Source of the DNA: Bog-159 sp049516155
GTDB lineage: Bacteria > Acidobacteriota > Terriglobia > Bryobacterales > Bryobacteraceae
Direction of reading: 5' to 3'
DNA length: 64,000 nt
Assembly (NCBI GenBank): GCA_049516155.1
Contig: JBEKTJ010000051.1
Coordinates: 1 to 64,000, forward strand
Positions within the stretch are counted from its first letter, which is position 1, and the number at the start of each line of letters is the position of its first letter. Position numbers and translations under genes: made by a program. Under the pieces are notes generated by a model. The model saw only the letters and a list, made by a program, of their open reading frames with translations, was not told the DNA's origin and made no database searches. Positions 15,655-24,740 of this stretch are shown in pieces.

Positions 15655-16251
15655 TCATCTGGAACGGCGGATCCATCCATAAACCGATAACGCGCTACCC
15701 ACCACGCAAACCACGATCAGCGCAACGAGGACTCCTTGCACGATGGGAGTTTTCGACCATGTCAAGATGCTCCTCCCGAATCGCAGCGCCAGCAGTCCGA
15801 TAAGCGTGAACCGGACCATTCGGGAAGCGCTCACTACCGCCAACAGCCGCATGCGTGGGTATTGCAGCGCGGCGGCCGCCATCACGAATGCGGTGAATGG
15901 GAACGGCGGTGGAACCAGCGATGCGACGCCCAGGGCCACGCCGGCGTTGTTTTTCATCTTGCTCTGCACGCGTTTCAACCTGCGCGCCGACAGGTGCTTT
16001 TCCAGACCTTGCGCGCCGAGCGGGCGCAACGTCACATCGATCAGCAGGCACCCCAGCACGGAACCTACGGTGGACATGGCGGCATAATAAAGCATACTCG
16101 CCATCTTGGGATGCTGAGTGGTAAGCGCCACCACCAGTAAGTCGTTACCCCACGGTGCGAATAGGAACGAGGAGTCCAGGATACCCAGCACCAATAGACC
16201 CACTCCGCCGAATTTCAGTACGAAAGCGAACAGTGCCGCGAAGAAGCGCAT
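15655..16251 (-). CDS. VTT/SNARE-associated (DedA/YqaA-like) membrane protein
   Basis: 198 residues, mostly hydrophobic with about five membrane segments. The core GILDSSFLFAPWGNDLLVVAL and VASLVPPPFPFTAFVMAAAAL segments match the VTT (DedA/TMEM41-like) fold; the PPPFPFT loop is its re-entrant signature. Family members are linked to lipid flipping and envelope homeostasis. It is transcribed with the same orientation as the LytTR system but is separated by 148 bases, so cotranscription is uncertain. Confidence 0.8.
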   Translation of the reverse strand: MRFFAALFAFVLKFGGVGLLVLGILDSSFLFAPWGNDLLVVALTTQHPKMASMLYYAAMSTVGSVLGCLLIDVTLRPLGAQGLEKHLSARRLKRVQSKMKNNAGVALGVASLVPPPFPFTAFVMAAAALQYPRMRLLAVVSASRMVRFTLIGLLALRFGRSILTWSKTPIVQGVLVALIVVCVVGSALSVYGWIRRSR

Positions 16252-16399
16252 GTTGCGTTATACCCCGCAATCCGTGTGCCGCTCCTTCGATGTATGCCCG
16301 GAACCTTCCGGACGCCGAACAGCCAATCCCGCTGAATTTGTGGCGTTAGGTGCCGAAGGCGCGGTGCGCTTGCAGGACACCGGTCGAAGGCCGTGCTAC

Positions 16400-17164
16400 C
16401 TACCAATTTACGAGCCGCCGAATTCCCCTAGCCTGCCTCTTACTGGCAATGAACTCCTGTTCGTTACTCAGCGTGATGAGCCAGCGCTGGCTGCTCAAAG
16501 CACTCATCTTGCGCACATGATCGACATTCACCAACGCGCTGCGGTGGATGCGCTGAAAACTGGTGCTGCGCAGCCGCTCTTCCAGCACCTTGAGCGTCTG
16601 GGTGGCCTGGTAGCGCTTGCGCGCAGTGGTGATCCAGACAATGTCGCCCTCGGCATGGAATGCGAAAATCTCGCGGGCGTCCAGCAGAAAATATTCGGCG
16701 CCGGCTTTGCCCACGATCTTCTTTAGGCGCTGTCCCGGAAGCTGCGGCTCCGCAATCTCCTGCAGGCGCGCCAGCCTCTCCACGGCCTCATGGCCCGTGA
16801 TGCGCCGCGCCTTCTCAATGGCATCGGCCAGGCGGTCCTGCCCCACGGGCTTCAGCAGGTAATCGATGGCGCCGGCCTCGAAGGCCTCCAGCGCGTACTT
16901 GTCGTATGCCGTGACGATGACGATTACCGGCATATGCGTGGAGTGGCGGATCTTGCGGATCACCTCGAAGCCGCCCATTTCCGGCATCTGGAGGTCCAGC
17001 AAGACAAGGTCCGGATGCTGGCCGGCGATCTGCTCTAGAGCTGCCGCCCCGTTGTCCGCCTCGCCCACCACGTCGACGCCGCCTATGACTTCAAGATCCT
17101 CGCGCAGGACTCTGCGCGCGACCGGCTCGTCGTCCACGATCAGCGTCTTCAGTCCCATGCTCAT
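16400..17164 (-). CDS. LytTR-family response regulator
   Basis: 254 residues. The receiver domain (about 6-120) has the acidic pair DD at 11-12, phospho-acceptor D57 (LLDLQMPE) and the KP of LLKPVGQD. The LytTR DNA-binding domain covers about 150-250 (FHAEGDIVWITT, FQRIHRSALVNVDHV). It is coupled by ATGA overlap to the upstream LytS-like kinase, so it is the output of that system. LytTR regulators usually bind paired direct repeats; no site was identified. Confidence 0.93.
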   Translation of the reverse strand: MSMGLKTLIVDDEPVARRVLREDLEVIGGVDVVGEADNGAAALEQIAGQHPDLVLLDLQMPEMGGFEVIRKIRHSTHMPVIVIVTAYDKYALEAFEAGAIDYLLKPVGQDRLADAIEKARRITGHEAVERLARLQEIAEPQLPGQRLKKIVGKAGAEYFLLDAREIFAFHAEGDIVWITTARKRYQATQTLKVLEERLRSTSFQRIHRSALVNVDHVRKMSALSSQRWLITLSNEQEFIASKRQARGIRRLVNW

Positions 17165-19062
17165 GAAAGCGCAGAAGAAACCGGCGTCCCCAATAGTGGG
17201 GACTCGGCATGCCGGAGTGCGTGCGCCACGGGACTGGCCGGGAGGGTGAAGGCGACCGTGGTGACACCCTCGGCCGCTCGGATATCGAAGCGGGCCGCGG
17301 CGCCATAACACAGTTCCAGCCTGCGGCGGACGTTGGTCAGGCCAATGCCGGATTGTGTGGGCAGGCCGGGAATCCTGTCCAACATGCCGGAGTTTGAGAC
17401 TTCCACGGAGACGGCCCGATCGCTCGCCCGTATCTTAAGATGGACGAAACCGGATCCCTGCCGCGAGGCCACGCCGTGCTTCACCGCGTTTTCCACCAGC
17501 GGCTGAATGGAAAGCAGCGGGATGGCCACACGCAGAGCGGATTCGTCGACATCCACCTCCGTGCGAAGCTTGGCGCCGAGACGCAGTTCCTCGATTTCCA
17601 GATAGGCACGCACGATGCGCAACTCCTCTTCGACCGCCACCAGGGCGCGTTCGGAGCGCAACAGATAGCGATACACGTCGGCCAGATTCAACACCAGCCT
17701 ACGGGCGTCCACATTGCCGCGATCGATGGTGCCGTAAAGTGTGTTCAGCGAATTGAAAAGAAAGTGCGGGTTGATCTGCGCCTGCAGAGCCTTCAACTCC
17801 GCCTGCGAGACCAGGTTCTGCATTTGGACGCTGCGGAGCTGCTCGACATGTTCGGCGACGGCCGCTCCCAGGCGCGCCAGCACGGTGAGGTCTTCGCTCA
17901 GATAGCGGCGGCCACCGTTGCGCGGGCCGAGCAGCAGGTAGGCGGCGTCGCCGCGCGCGAAGCGCATAGGCAGCACAGCTTGGACCCACGATGGCACGGC
18001 GAAGTGCGCCGAATCGAGCACCGCCACGGGCGCCAGAGGAGGCCGCCCGTCCGCTGGGTTCTGCTCTGTCAGATCGTAGCGCGCGGCATGCAGGAAACGG
18101 GCGATGGCTTCGGCGGCCAGACGCAGGTAATCCGCTTCCGTGCCGGCGGCCAGCGACAGGTCCTGCAACTCGCGCAACGGCTCATCCACGTTGGAACGCA
18201 GGAAAATGGCGCTCGTCAGCAAGCGTTGGATGCGATTATGCACCCAGACAAAGAGAGTCAACAGAAGGCCGGCGGACACGAAGATCACTCCGGCGTCGAA
18301 CGGGTGTTGCAGATGGCCGGCGAGAATTCGCGACTGCAGGATGCGAATGGTCGCCAGCAGCGCGGCGGCCGCCAGCGCGGCGTTCACGATGAAGCGCAGA
18401 AACGCATCCATGAGCAGGAAGCGGTAATCCTGCAGCAATACCAGCAGAGCCAGCGGCAGGCCGGCATGATGCAGGGCGGCCTCCTTGGACCAGGCCAGTT
18501 GCGTGTGCGGGGCGCCGAAGTGCGCGAAAGAAATCGCAAATAGAAACAGACCCATGGAGCCGGCCAGCCGCGATCCGGCCGCGCGGTTCTCCTGGCGCCA
18601 TTCGAGGATCACGGAGAGGATCGTGAGCGAGGCGAACCCGAGGGTCACCACCAATAGCGCGGCGTAATGCAAGCCGGACATGTGGCTGAGCCAGTCCGCT
18701 AAGTGGAGCGCTACGGCCACGCCGCTGAGCACGTAACCGGCGATCCACACGGCGCGGCGCCGCGATCGCAGCGAAATATGCAGCAGCACCGCCGGCAGCA
18801 GACTCAAGACGGAGAAACTGAGGGCCACGATGCCGCCGGCGATCTGGCCGCCGCGGGGACCGGCCGCCAACGCGACCAGGGAGCCGAGATTCCAGAGCAT
18901 CGCCAACGCCGCGGCCACGGCCGGCAGGGTGCTGCGCTCCTCGCCCGCGCTCCGCCGGTTCACCAGGAAAAAATAGAGCAGCATCCCAAAGATCACCGCG
19001 CCGGCGCAGTGGCCGATGGTGTTTACCAAAACCGGCTCGTGGATGCTTAGCCAATCGGGCAT
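17161..19062 (-). CDS. LytS/YehU-type sensor histidine kinase
   Basis: 633 residues. Seven or eight hydrophobic segments (about 15-300) form a membrane sensor region. A GAF-like stretch lies at about 310-420. The His-kinase domain of the LytS class follows: QINPHFLFNSLNTLYG holds the phosphorylated His, and an HATPase region has ENAVKHG (N box) and SGIGLTNVRRRLEL (G box). It phosphorylates the downstream LytTR regulator. The signal is unknown; peptides, carbohydrates or pyruvate are known for the class. A GTGACCG...CGGTCAC palindrome sits about 30 bases upstream of its start. Confidence 0.92.
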   Translation of the reverse strand: MPDWLSIHEPVLVNTIGHCAGAVIFGMLLYFFLVNRRSAGEERSTLPAVAAALAMLWNLGSLVALAAGPRGGQIAGGIVALSFSVLSLLPAVLLHISLRSRRRAVWIAGYVLSGVAVALHLADWLSHMSGLHYAALLVVTLGFASLTILSVILEWRQENRAAGSRLAGSMGLFLFAISFAHFGAPHTQLAWSKEAALHHAGLPLALLVLLQDYRFLLMDAFLRFIVNAALAAAALLATIRILQSRILAGHLQHPFDAGVIFVSAGLLLTLFVWVHNRIQRLLTSAIFLRSNVDEPLRELQDLSLAAGTEADYLRLAAEAIARFLHAARYDLTEQNPADGRPPLAPVAVLDSAHFAVPSWVQAVLPMRFARGDAAYLLLGPRNGGRRYLSEDLTVLARLGAAVAEHVEQLRSVQMQNLVSQAELKALQAQINPHFLFNSLNTLYGTIDRGNVDARRLVLNLADVYRYLLRSERALVAVEEELRIVRAYLEIEELRLGAKLRTEVDVDESALRVAIPLLSIQPLVENAVKHGVASRQGSGFVHLKIRASDRAVSVEVSNSGMLDRIPGLPTQSGIGLTNVRRRLELCYGAAARFDIRAAEGVTTVAFTLPASPVAHALRHAESPLLGTPVSSALS

Positions 19063-19092
19063 GGGCGCTGTCAGCTTTCAGCTTACTGCACA

Positions 19093-19110
19093 GTGACCGC
19101 GCCCGGTCAC
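19093..19110 (-). promoter_or_regulatory. Palindrome upstream of the LytS-like kinase gene
   Basis: GTGACCG (19093-19099) and CGGTCAC (19104-19110) form a perfect 7-bp inverted repeat around CGCC, 31 bases before the kinase ATG and about 125 bases before the divergent small gene. It could be an operator or a 5'-leader hairpin. Evidence is symmetry and position only. Confidence 0.3.
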
Positions 19111-19234
19111 ATGACCACTGGGTGCCGCCCTCCGCAGGTCCCCCCCGGTGACAAGGAGTTTACCTTCGTCCGTTCCTAATGCGTACGGCTTTGGACCTCA
19201 AGGTGCAACTATCCTGGCTGGAAAGAGGCGAAAA

Positions 19235-19315
19235 ATGTCGGCCTTATTGGTTGTTCTTCTGGTGTTATTTCTACTCGGCGGCGGCGGGTGGGGATATTCA
19301 CGGTACCGCCGGTAG
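19235..19315 (+). CDS. 26-residue hydrophobic membrane peptide (DUF3309-like)
   Basis: ATG at 19235 after an AGAGG ribosome-binding site. The frame reads MSALLVVLLVLFLLGGGG then WGYSRYRR and stops at TAG 19313-19315. One transmembrane helix followed by Gly-rich and basic residues resembles the very short DUF3309-type proteins that often accompany stress-response genes in soil bacteria. Two envelope/stress-type genes follow on the same strand (19414, 20044), consistent with that setting. Too short for certainty. Confidence 0.55.
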   Translation: MSALLVVLLVLFLLGGGGWGYSRYRR

Positions 19316-19413
19316 TGCCGGATGTCTGATTAGGCGAGAGGCTAATTGCCGTTCGCCCCGCGGCTCACCGAGTTGACAAAAACAAGCAGTGGTTCGAAAT
19401 GTGAAGGCAGATC

Positions 19414-19989
19414 ATGGATATCGGAACACTAAGTACATCGGAAATAGTATTGATCGTCGCTCTCGTGGTGGTCGTCGCGGCAGTCGTCGCCGCATTTCTG
19501 TGGCAACGAAAGCGCCGCACCGAAAGGCTGCGCACTCAATTCGGCGGTCCTGAATACGCTCGCGCCGTGGCGCAAGGCGGCAACCGTAGGAAGGCTGAAA
19601 CCGGGCTTGAGGCGCGCGCTCAACGCGTCCAGGCGTTTCACGTCCGTCCGCTAGCGGCAGGCGATCGCGCGCGCTTCTTAGAGTCCTGGCGCGGACTCCA
19701 GGCGCGTTTTGTGGACGGCCCCGCCGGTGCGGTAAGTGAAGCGGATCTCCTGCTGCGCGACCTGATGTCCACGCGGGGCTATCCGGTAGCCGACTTTGAG
19801 CAGCGGGCCGCGGACATTTCAGTGGATCATCCACTGGTTCTCGAAAACTACCGGGCGGCCCACGAAATCGCGCTTCGCCAGACGGGCGGCAAGGCCACAA
19901 CGGAAGAGTTGCGCCAGGCAATGGTTCACTACCGGACGCTTTTCGAGGAACTGGTCAGCGAACCTGTCCTGAGCCATGCGACCGCGTGA
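19414..19989 (+). CDS. Membrane-anchored hypothetical protein
   Basis: 191 residues. One N-terminal membrane segment (about 10-30, IVLIVALVVVVAAVVAAFLW) is followed by a basic stop-transfer (QRKRRTERLR) and a soluble, mostly helical cytoplasmic part ending in ELVSEP. FGGPEYARAV and ADISVDHPLVLENYRAAHEI are features I recall in short membrane proteins found next to BON and DUF3309-like genes. No catalytic motif is visible. It is followed 54 bases later by a BON lipoprotein gene; a stress-related envelope role is only inferred from the neighbours. Confidence 0.7.
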   Translation: MDIGTLSTSEIVLIVALVVVVAAVVAAFLWQRKRRTERLRTQFGGPEYARAVAQGGNRRKAETGLEARAQRVQAFHVRPLAAGDRARFLESWRGLQARFVDGPAGAVSEADLLLRDLMSTRGYPVADFEQRAADISVDHPLVLENYRAAHEIALRQTGGKATTEELRQAMVHYRTLFEELVSEPVLSHATA

Positions 19990-20043
19990 TCGCGGCGTTC
20001 CGCCTCTGACTAAACAGGCCGGATGTTCGAGGGGAGAAGAGAT

Positions 20044-20589
20044 ATGAAATCGTTCAAGACGCAGTTGACTTTGTGCACGATGTTTGCCATCGGAATGCTG
20101 GTCGGCTGTTCGGCCACCCCGAAATCTCCCGACGTTGGCGCGGGCGTTCGCAAGGCGCTGGATCAGGCAGGCTTAAAGAGTGTCTCAGTAAGTCAGGATC
20201 GGGACAAGGGAGTCGTGACCCTTAACGGACACGTGCCATCCGAAACCGACAAGGCGCAAGCCGATTCCATCGCCAAATCGATTGCCGGCGGGCAAGTTGT
20301 GTCTAACCAGATTGCGGTGATGCCGCCGGGCGCCGAACGGGACGCCAGAACGATGAACTCGGATCTGGATAAGGGCATCGCGAACAATCTGGATGCCGCT
20401 CTCATCCAGAATACGCTTCATCAGTTCGTAAAATACGATGTCAAGAACGGGGTCGTGACACTGACTGGCAACGTGGACTCATCGACCACGGGTACGCGCG
20501 CCGCGTCTATCGCGTCTTCGATCCCGAACGTTCTTCAGGTTGTGAATGAGTTGCAGGTGAAGGAACAGAAGGCCACATCGTCGCAGTGA
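20044..20589 (+). CDS. BON-domain lipoprotein (OsmY-like)
   Basis: 181 residues. The ATG at 20044 follows GGGGAGA. A signal peptide ends in a lipobox (IGMLVGCSATP, Cys about residue 22), predicting lipidation. Two BON repeats follow: about 30-95 (VRKALDQAGLKSVSVSQ, GVVTLNGHVPSETDKAQAD) and about 110-175 (VKYDVKNGVVTLTGNVDSS, VLQVVNELQV). BON proteins bind phospholipid and protect membranes under osmotic or envelope stress. It is the last of three small envelope genes on this strand and faces the S9 peptidase. Confidence 0.88.
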   Translation: MKSFKTQLTLCTMFAIGMLVGCSATPKSPDVGAGVRKALDQAGLKSVSVSQDRDKGVVTLNGHVPSETDKAQADSIAKSIAGGQVVSNQIAVMPPGAERDARTMNSDLDKGIANNLDAALIQNTLHQFVKYDVKNGVVTLTGNVDSSTTGTRAASIASSIPNVLQVVNELQVKEQKATSSQ

Positions 20590-20609
20590 CGGTCAGTATC
20601 CTAACCAGC

Positions 20610-22613
20610 TCATTTGCCCACGAAGTGGTCCACCCAGTCCACGTGGCGCTGCATAATGTCCAGCAGAAACTTCGGCTCGCGGGGACCGTGCGGCGTGCGT
20701 GGATACACCACCATTTTTGTAGTGACGCCTTGCCGCTTCAAGGCATTGTAGAATTCATACCCTTGGGTCGTCGGCACGCGCACATCGGCCTCGCCGTGCA
20801 GGATCAACGTAGGTGTCGTGACGCCTTTGACGAACGCCATGGGCGAGTGGTTGAAGTAACCGTCGAAGCTGTTCCAAGGCTCTCCTGAAAAGTAGTCGGG
20901 CAAGAATCCGGGTATGTCGGACGTGCCCGTGAAACTCCACAAGTCAGTCACTCCGGCGCCAACCGCGGCAGCTTTAAACCGGTGGCTGTGAGTAACCACC
21001 CAACTGGTCATGAAACCGCCATAACTCCAGCCCATGACCGCAAGACGGTCCGGATCGGCCACACCCATCGAAATCACTTGATCGACGCCCGCCATCAGAT
21101 CCTGGTAATCCTTGCCGCCCCAGTCGTTCATGTTGGCGAAGCGGAAGGTACGCCCGTAGCCACCCGATCCGCGCGGGTTCACGCGCAGCACGGCGTAGCC
21201 CCGCGCGGCGAAAGTGGCATACGGATATAAGCCGTAGCGTCCTAGGAAGCTATCCTGGAAAACGCCCGTGGGTCCACCGTGAATGACTAATACAAGTGGG
21301 TATTTCTTCGCGGCATCGTAACCCACTGGGTAAGTCAGCAGGCCTTCGATATCCAAGCCATCCGCGGCCTTCCATGCGACGGGCTTGGTTTCTCCCAAGG
21401 GCAGCTTGGGAAGGTTCAGGTTGGCGCTGCTGACACGCTGCGGAAGGCTATCGCCGATCTTCACCACGTAAGCTTCCGGCGCTTCATCCCAGCTTTCGCC
21501 CGCGAAACCGAACGCCGTGCCGGCGGTGTTCAGGCGTCCGGCTTGCAGGGTACCGTGGCGGGGTTCGTATACCGGCTTTGGCTGGCCATCGACGGGCATG
21601 CCGTAGACCACACTGGTGGTGCCTCTGGCTTCGGTAAATAGCAGCCGAGACGAATCGCCGGCCCAGCCCAGCAGCCTGGGCTGCTCATCGAAGGTGGGCG
21701 GCAGTTCGCGCGCTTCTCCGCTCCGGCGGGTCAGCAGCACGATGCGATCGATCCCCGCCCAGCGCGGCGGATCGGTGGAGCGCACGTACGCCAGATAGCG
21801 TCCGTCGGGCGAATATTGCGGGCTGTGCTCGGCGGCCCCCGTGGCTGCTATGGGACGCACCGAGCCAGTCTGCACGTCGACTTCCGAAATATCCGACTTG
21901 GTCCAGTCATCGGCGCCGGGCGTGGGGGTGTGGGCGAAGGCGATGGCGGCGGAATCGGGCGACCAATCGAATTCCGTCACGTGGTAGTCCGGCGTGTTCG
22001 TCATGCGGCGCGGTGTGCGCTTACCCTGTGTGTCCGGCTCCACCGCGATGACCCAGAGACTGTGGTTCTTGGGATCGGCGTCGATCACGCGGAAGTCGCG
22101 CTTCTCTTTCTTTGCCTCTTCCTCGCCGGCTGGCGGCTCCGTGCCAGCGAAGGCGACCCACTTGCCGTCCGGCGAGACATGAAACGCGCCGATTTCGCCC
22201 TTCCAATCGGTAAGCTTCTCGGCCTCGCCGCCATCCACGGGGATGCGCCAGATGTTGGGCTTGCCGCTGCGCTCCGAGGAGAAGTAGAGATAGCGGCTAT
22301 TGGGCGCAAACTCCGGCGCGGAAGCGCCCTTCTCGCCGCGCGTCAGTTGCGTGCGATGCGAACCGTCGGCCGCGGCCAGGAAGATCTGCGTCTCCACTTC
22401 GCTTTTTTCCGTTTCCATCACCGCACGGCTTTGGGTGTAGGCCACCAGCTTGCCATCGGGTGAAGGCGTCACGTCGCCGACAGGCTGCACCTGCATGGAA
22501 ATTTCGGGAGTCCATGAGGTGGGCGCCGTGGGCGCTGTGGGCGCCGGAGGCGTTTGCCCCCAGGCTGCGGCCACCAACACAATCGGTAACAGCTTGACCA
22601 ACATGTCTTTCAT
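20610..22613 (-). CDS. Exported prolyl oligopeptidase-family (S9) peptidase
   Basis: 667 residues with signal peptide (MKDMLVKLLPIVLVAAAWG). The N-terminal part (about 40-400) is a TolB-like beta-propeller (SPDGKLVAYTQ, SPDGKWVAFAG, SPDGRYLAYVR). The C-terminal alpha/beta hydrolase has the serine motif GWSYGGFM (Ser about 530), Asp in HGEADVRVP and His in TPHGPREP: a full catalytic triad. It resembles acylaminoacyl- or dipeptidyl-peptidases that take short peptides in the periplasm. It overlaps the aminotransferase gene upstream by ATGA, so amino acids released here could feed that enzyme, though this link is speculative. Confidence 0.92.
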   Translation of the reverse strand: MKDMLVKLLPIVLVAAAWGQTPPAPTAPTAPTSWTPEISMQVQPVGDVTPSPDGKLVAYTQSRAVMETEKSEVETQIFLAAADGSHRTQLTRGEKGASAPEFAPNSRYLYFSSERSGKPNIWRIPVDGGEAEKLTDWKGEIGAFHVSPDGKWVAFAGTEPPAGEEEAKKEKRDFRVIDADPKNHSLWVIAVEPDTQGKRTPRRMTNTPDYHVTEFDWSPDSAAIAFAHTPTPGADDWTKSDISEVDVQTGSVRPIAATGAAEHSPQYSPDGRYLAYVRSTDPPRWAGIDRIVLLTRRSGEARELPPTFDEQPRLLGWAGDSSRLLFTEARGTTSVVYGMPVDGQPKPVYEPRHGTLQAGRLNTAGTAFGFAGESWDEAPEAYVVKIGDSLPQRVSSANLNLPKLPLGETKPVAWKAADGLDIEGLLTYPVGYDAAKKYPLVLVIHGGPTGVFQDSFLGRYGLYPYATFAARGYAVLRVNPRGSGGYGRTFRFANMNDWGGKDYQDLMAGVDQVISMGVADPDRLAVMGWSYGGFMTSWVVTHSHRFKAAAVGAGVTDLWSFTGTSDIPGFLPDYFSGEPWNSFDGYFNHSPMAFVKGVTTPTLILHGEADVRVPTTQGYEFYNALKRQGVTTKMVVYPRTPHGPREPKFLLDIMQRHVDWVDHFVGK

Positions 22614-23725
22614 GCCATCGTCCTCCGCAGCGCATCCAGTATCTTGCCGACGTTCTCTTCGGTGGATGAGTATCCCATCAAACCGATACGGAATACCTTG
22701 CCGGCCAGCGGTCCGAAACCGCCGCCGATTTCGATGCCATATTCGCTCAGCAGCCGCTGGCGCACTTGGGCGTCGTCAACACCTTCGGGCACGCGCGGCG
22801 TGTTTAGGGTCCACAGCCGGTGTCCCGCGGGGACGTGCATGCGCAACCCCATGGCTTCGATGCCCGCGACGAATGCCTCATGATTGCGGCGATGGCGCTC
22901 CCAACGGTTCTGGATGCCCTCTTCGCGGACGATCGCCAAGGCTTCGCGCAGCGCATAAAACATGGTTGCCGACGCGGTGTGGTGATACTTGCGGCCGCAG
23001 AAGTAGCTTTCGAGCAGCCGCAGATCCATGTAGAACGAATCCACCGGCGCGGTGCGCTTGCGGAGGCGCTCCCAGGCACGCGGCGAAACCGTGAGCGGCG
23101 ACAGTCCCGGCGGACAGCCCAGGCCCTTCTGCGTGCAACTGTACGCGATGTCGATACCGGTTTCGTCCACGCGCACCGGCATGCCGCCCAGCGAGGTGAC
23201 GCAGTCGGCGATCGCCAGCGCATCCACTTCGTGGGCCGCTTCGCAAATCGCGTGGCCTGGCTGGAACGCTCCAGTGGAGGTTTCCGCTTGCACGTAGGCC
23301 ACCGTACGCGGCTTTTCGCGGCGAATAAAATCGCGGGCTTCTTGATCGTCGAACACCTCGCCCCAGGGTTTCTCCAATCGGACGACCACGGCTCCGTGGC
23401 GGCAGGCAACGTCCGAGAGGCGGTCGCAGAAGTATCCGTTGGCCAGCACCGCGAACTTTTCCCCCGGCTCGATGAAGTTGGCGACCGCGGTTTCCATGCC
23501 GCTGGTGCCAGTTCCGGAGATGGCGATATTGAACTCGTTGCTGGTGGAGAAGGCGTAACCGAGCAACCTGCGGATGTCTTCCACGACTTCGAAGAAGAAT
23601 GGATCCAGGTGCCCGACGATGGGCTGCCGCAGCGCCTCGTAGACGCGCGGCGCCACCATGCTGGGGCCCGGTCCCAGCAGCAGGCGGGCAGGCGGACGCA
23701 ACGGGCAGAGCGTTTTGGGGGTCAC
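22610..23725 (-). CDS. Class V aminotransferase (alanine/serine--glyoxylate type)
   Basis: 371-residue PLP enzyme. LLLGPGPSMV at the N-terminus, ISGTGTSGMETAVAN (phosphate-cup), DCVTSLGGMPVRVDE (PLP-ring Asp/Val) and YSCTQKGLGCPPG with the PLP lysine at about K200 match the alanine--glyoxylate and serine--glyoxylate aminotransferases. It would convert glyoxylate to glycine. ATGA overlap with the S9 peptidase gene shows translational coupling. The exact amino donor cannot be told from sequence. Confidence 0.9.
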   Translation of the reverse strand: MTPKTLCPLRPPARLLLGPGPSMVAPRVYEALRQPIVGHLDPFFFEVVEDIRRLLGYAFSTSNEFNIAISGTGTSGMETAVANFIEPGEKFAVLANGYFCDRLSDVACRHGAVVVRLEKPWGEVFDDQEARDFIRREKPRTVAYVQAETSTGAFQPGHAICEAAHEVDALAIADCVTSLGGMPVRVDETGIDIAYSCTQKGLGCPPGLSPLTVSPRAWERLRKRTAPVDSFYMDLRLLESYFCGRKYHHTASATMFYALREALAIVREEGIQNRWERHRRNHEAFVAGIEAMGLRMHVPAGHRLWTLNTPRVPEGVDDAQVRQRLLSEYGIEIGGGFGPLAGKVFRIGLMGYSSTEENVGKILDALRRTMA

Positions 23726-23737
23726 TAGGACAGTGTA

Positions 23738-24103
23738 TCAACGTGGCGTGACGAATTTGATGCGCGCGGGCGTGCCGGGCGACGGGGCTTTGGCCACCTT
23801 GCAGACGAGTTGCAGCGACTCGACCGCGGCAAGAACGCGCGTCACCGACTTGTCCGCATCGATGCCGGTGAGCACGGCCACTTGCCAGGATGGGAAGAAG
23901 AACTCCAGCACTCGCACCGTCTCGCCACCCATGTGGAACAAGACGATCAGTTCCTCGTCTTCCTTGAGAGCCTTCTGCATGGCCTGCACCTGCGCGAGCA
24001 TGGCAGTACCGGGATTTTCGGGACGCGGTGGCGGGGCGGGCGGGTTGACCGCATTGCGGATTGCCTGCGAGGCAAGTTGCTTGGTGAGATCGCCGAGGGC
24101 CAT
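23738..24103 (-). CDS. Hypothetical protein
   Basis: 121 residues from the ATG at 24103 (MALGDLTKQLASQAIRNAV). A proline-rich linker (NPPAPPPRPENPGTAM) separates a short N-terminal helix from a compact alpha/beta part (DEELIVLFHMGGETVRVLEFF, AVLTGIDADKSVTRV). No signal peptide, membrane span or metal motif. It ends 12 bases before the aminotransferase start and follows the PIN toxin gene by 14 bases, so a shared transcript is possible. Function not recognised. Confidence 0.6.
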   Translation of the reverse strand: MALGDLTKQLASQAIRNAVNPPAPPPRPENPGTAMLAQVQAMQKALKEDEELIVLFHMGGETVRVLEFFFPSWQVAVLTGIDADKSVTRVLAAVESLQLVCKVAKAPSPGTPARIKFVTPR

Positions 24104-24117
24104 CAGGCTTGATGCTA

Positions 24118-24501
24118 TCACTCCCAGCGGATGTCGGCGCCGTAGGGCGCCAGCAATGTATCGCAACTCAGCAGCGGCAGTTTTTCTTCCAGGCTTTGCG
24201 CCACCAGCAACCGGTCGAATGGATCCCGATGGTGAAGCGGCAACGTCTCCAGTCGCAGGACGTGTGCCGCATTAATGGCAAGCAGTCGCGCGCCGAGTGC
24301 CGCGACATGCTGGGGCAAATATTTGGACGGCGGCTCGGGAAGCGGCAACTTGCCTATTTGCACCTTGGTGATGATCTCCCAAAGGCTGGCTACGCTAAGG
24401 AACAGATCGGCGGTTTCGAGCATCCGGCGAGCCTGCCGCGTCAGCCGCCGATCATCCGTAATGGCCCACAGGAAGGCATGCGTGTCCAGCAGAATGCCTA
24501 T
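24118..24501 (-). CDS. PIN-domain toxin (VapC family), non-standard start
   Basis: A PIN-domain ribonuclease by sequence: ILLDTHAFLWAITDD (first acidic site), ASLWEIITKVQIGKLPL, and HHRDPFDRLLVAQSLEE with PLLSCDTLL (further acidic residues) match the common VapC toxins that cut tRNA or rRNA. The frame that holds the N-terminal LLDTH motif has no ATG, GTG or TTG before it. Candidates are ATA at 24501, which overlaps the antitoxin stop as ATAG, CTG at 24507 or ATT at 24495. The first ATG (24423) would delete the catalytic N-terminus. So either a rare start is used or the gene has lost its start and is decaying. Confidence 0.75.
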   Translation of the reverse strand: MGILLDTHAFLWAITDDRRLTRQARRMLETADLFLSVASLWEIITKVQIGKLPLPEPPSKYLPQHVAALGARLLAINAAHVLRLETLPLHHRDPFDRLLVAQSLEEKLPLLSCDTLLAPYGADIRWE

Positions 24502-24734
24502 TGCCAGAAGGTGTCCTCGATCTCCGGCGGCAGCGGGGCGTTGAAGTCGTCGGGGACCTGAAATTCCCCGGCTGCGGACCCCAGCCGCCGCTCCTCAGCC
24601 TTGCGCTCTATTGGAGCCAGCCGGGCTATCGGTTTGCCGGCCCGCGCGAGGATAATCTCTTCGCCCATCTGGACACGCACCAGCAACCGCGAAAGATGGG
24701 TCTTAGCTTCATGGACGTTGATCGTCGCCGTCAT
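24498..24734 (-). CDS. Phd/YefM-type antitoxin
   Basis: 78 residues. MTATINVHEAKTHLSRLLVR matches the DNA-binding N-terminus of Phd/YefM antitoxins, and EIILARAGKPIARLAPI is the typical second strand/helix. The C-terminal part (about 50-78) is expected to wrap the PIN toxin encoded directly downstream. A clear sigma-70 promoter with two near-palindromic sites lies just upstream, which fits autorepression by the toxin-antitoxin complex. Confidence 0.88.
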   Translation of the reverse strand: MTATINVHEAKTHLSRLLVRVQMGEEIILARAGKPIARLAPIERKAEERRLGSAAGEFQVPDDFNAPLPPEIEDTFWQ

Positions 24735-24740
24735 CCTTTC

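Noticed and set aside
17440..18543. 367-residue open frame on the plus strand
   Set aside because: Lies wholly inside the LytS-like kinase on the opposite strand; Gln/Arg-rich composition typical of a shadow.
22820..23728. 302-residue open frame on the plus strand
   Set aside because: Antisense to the aminotransferase gene, whose motifs are clear.
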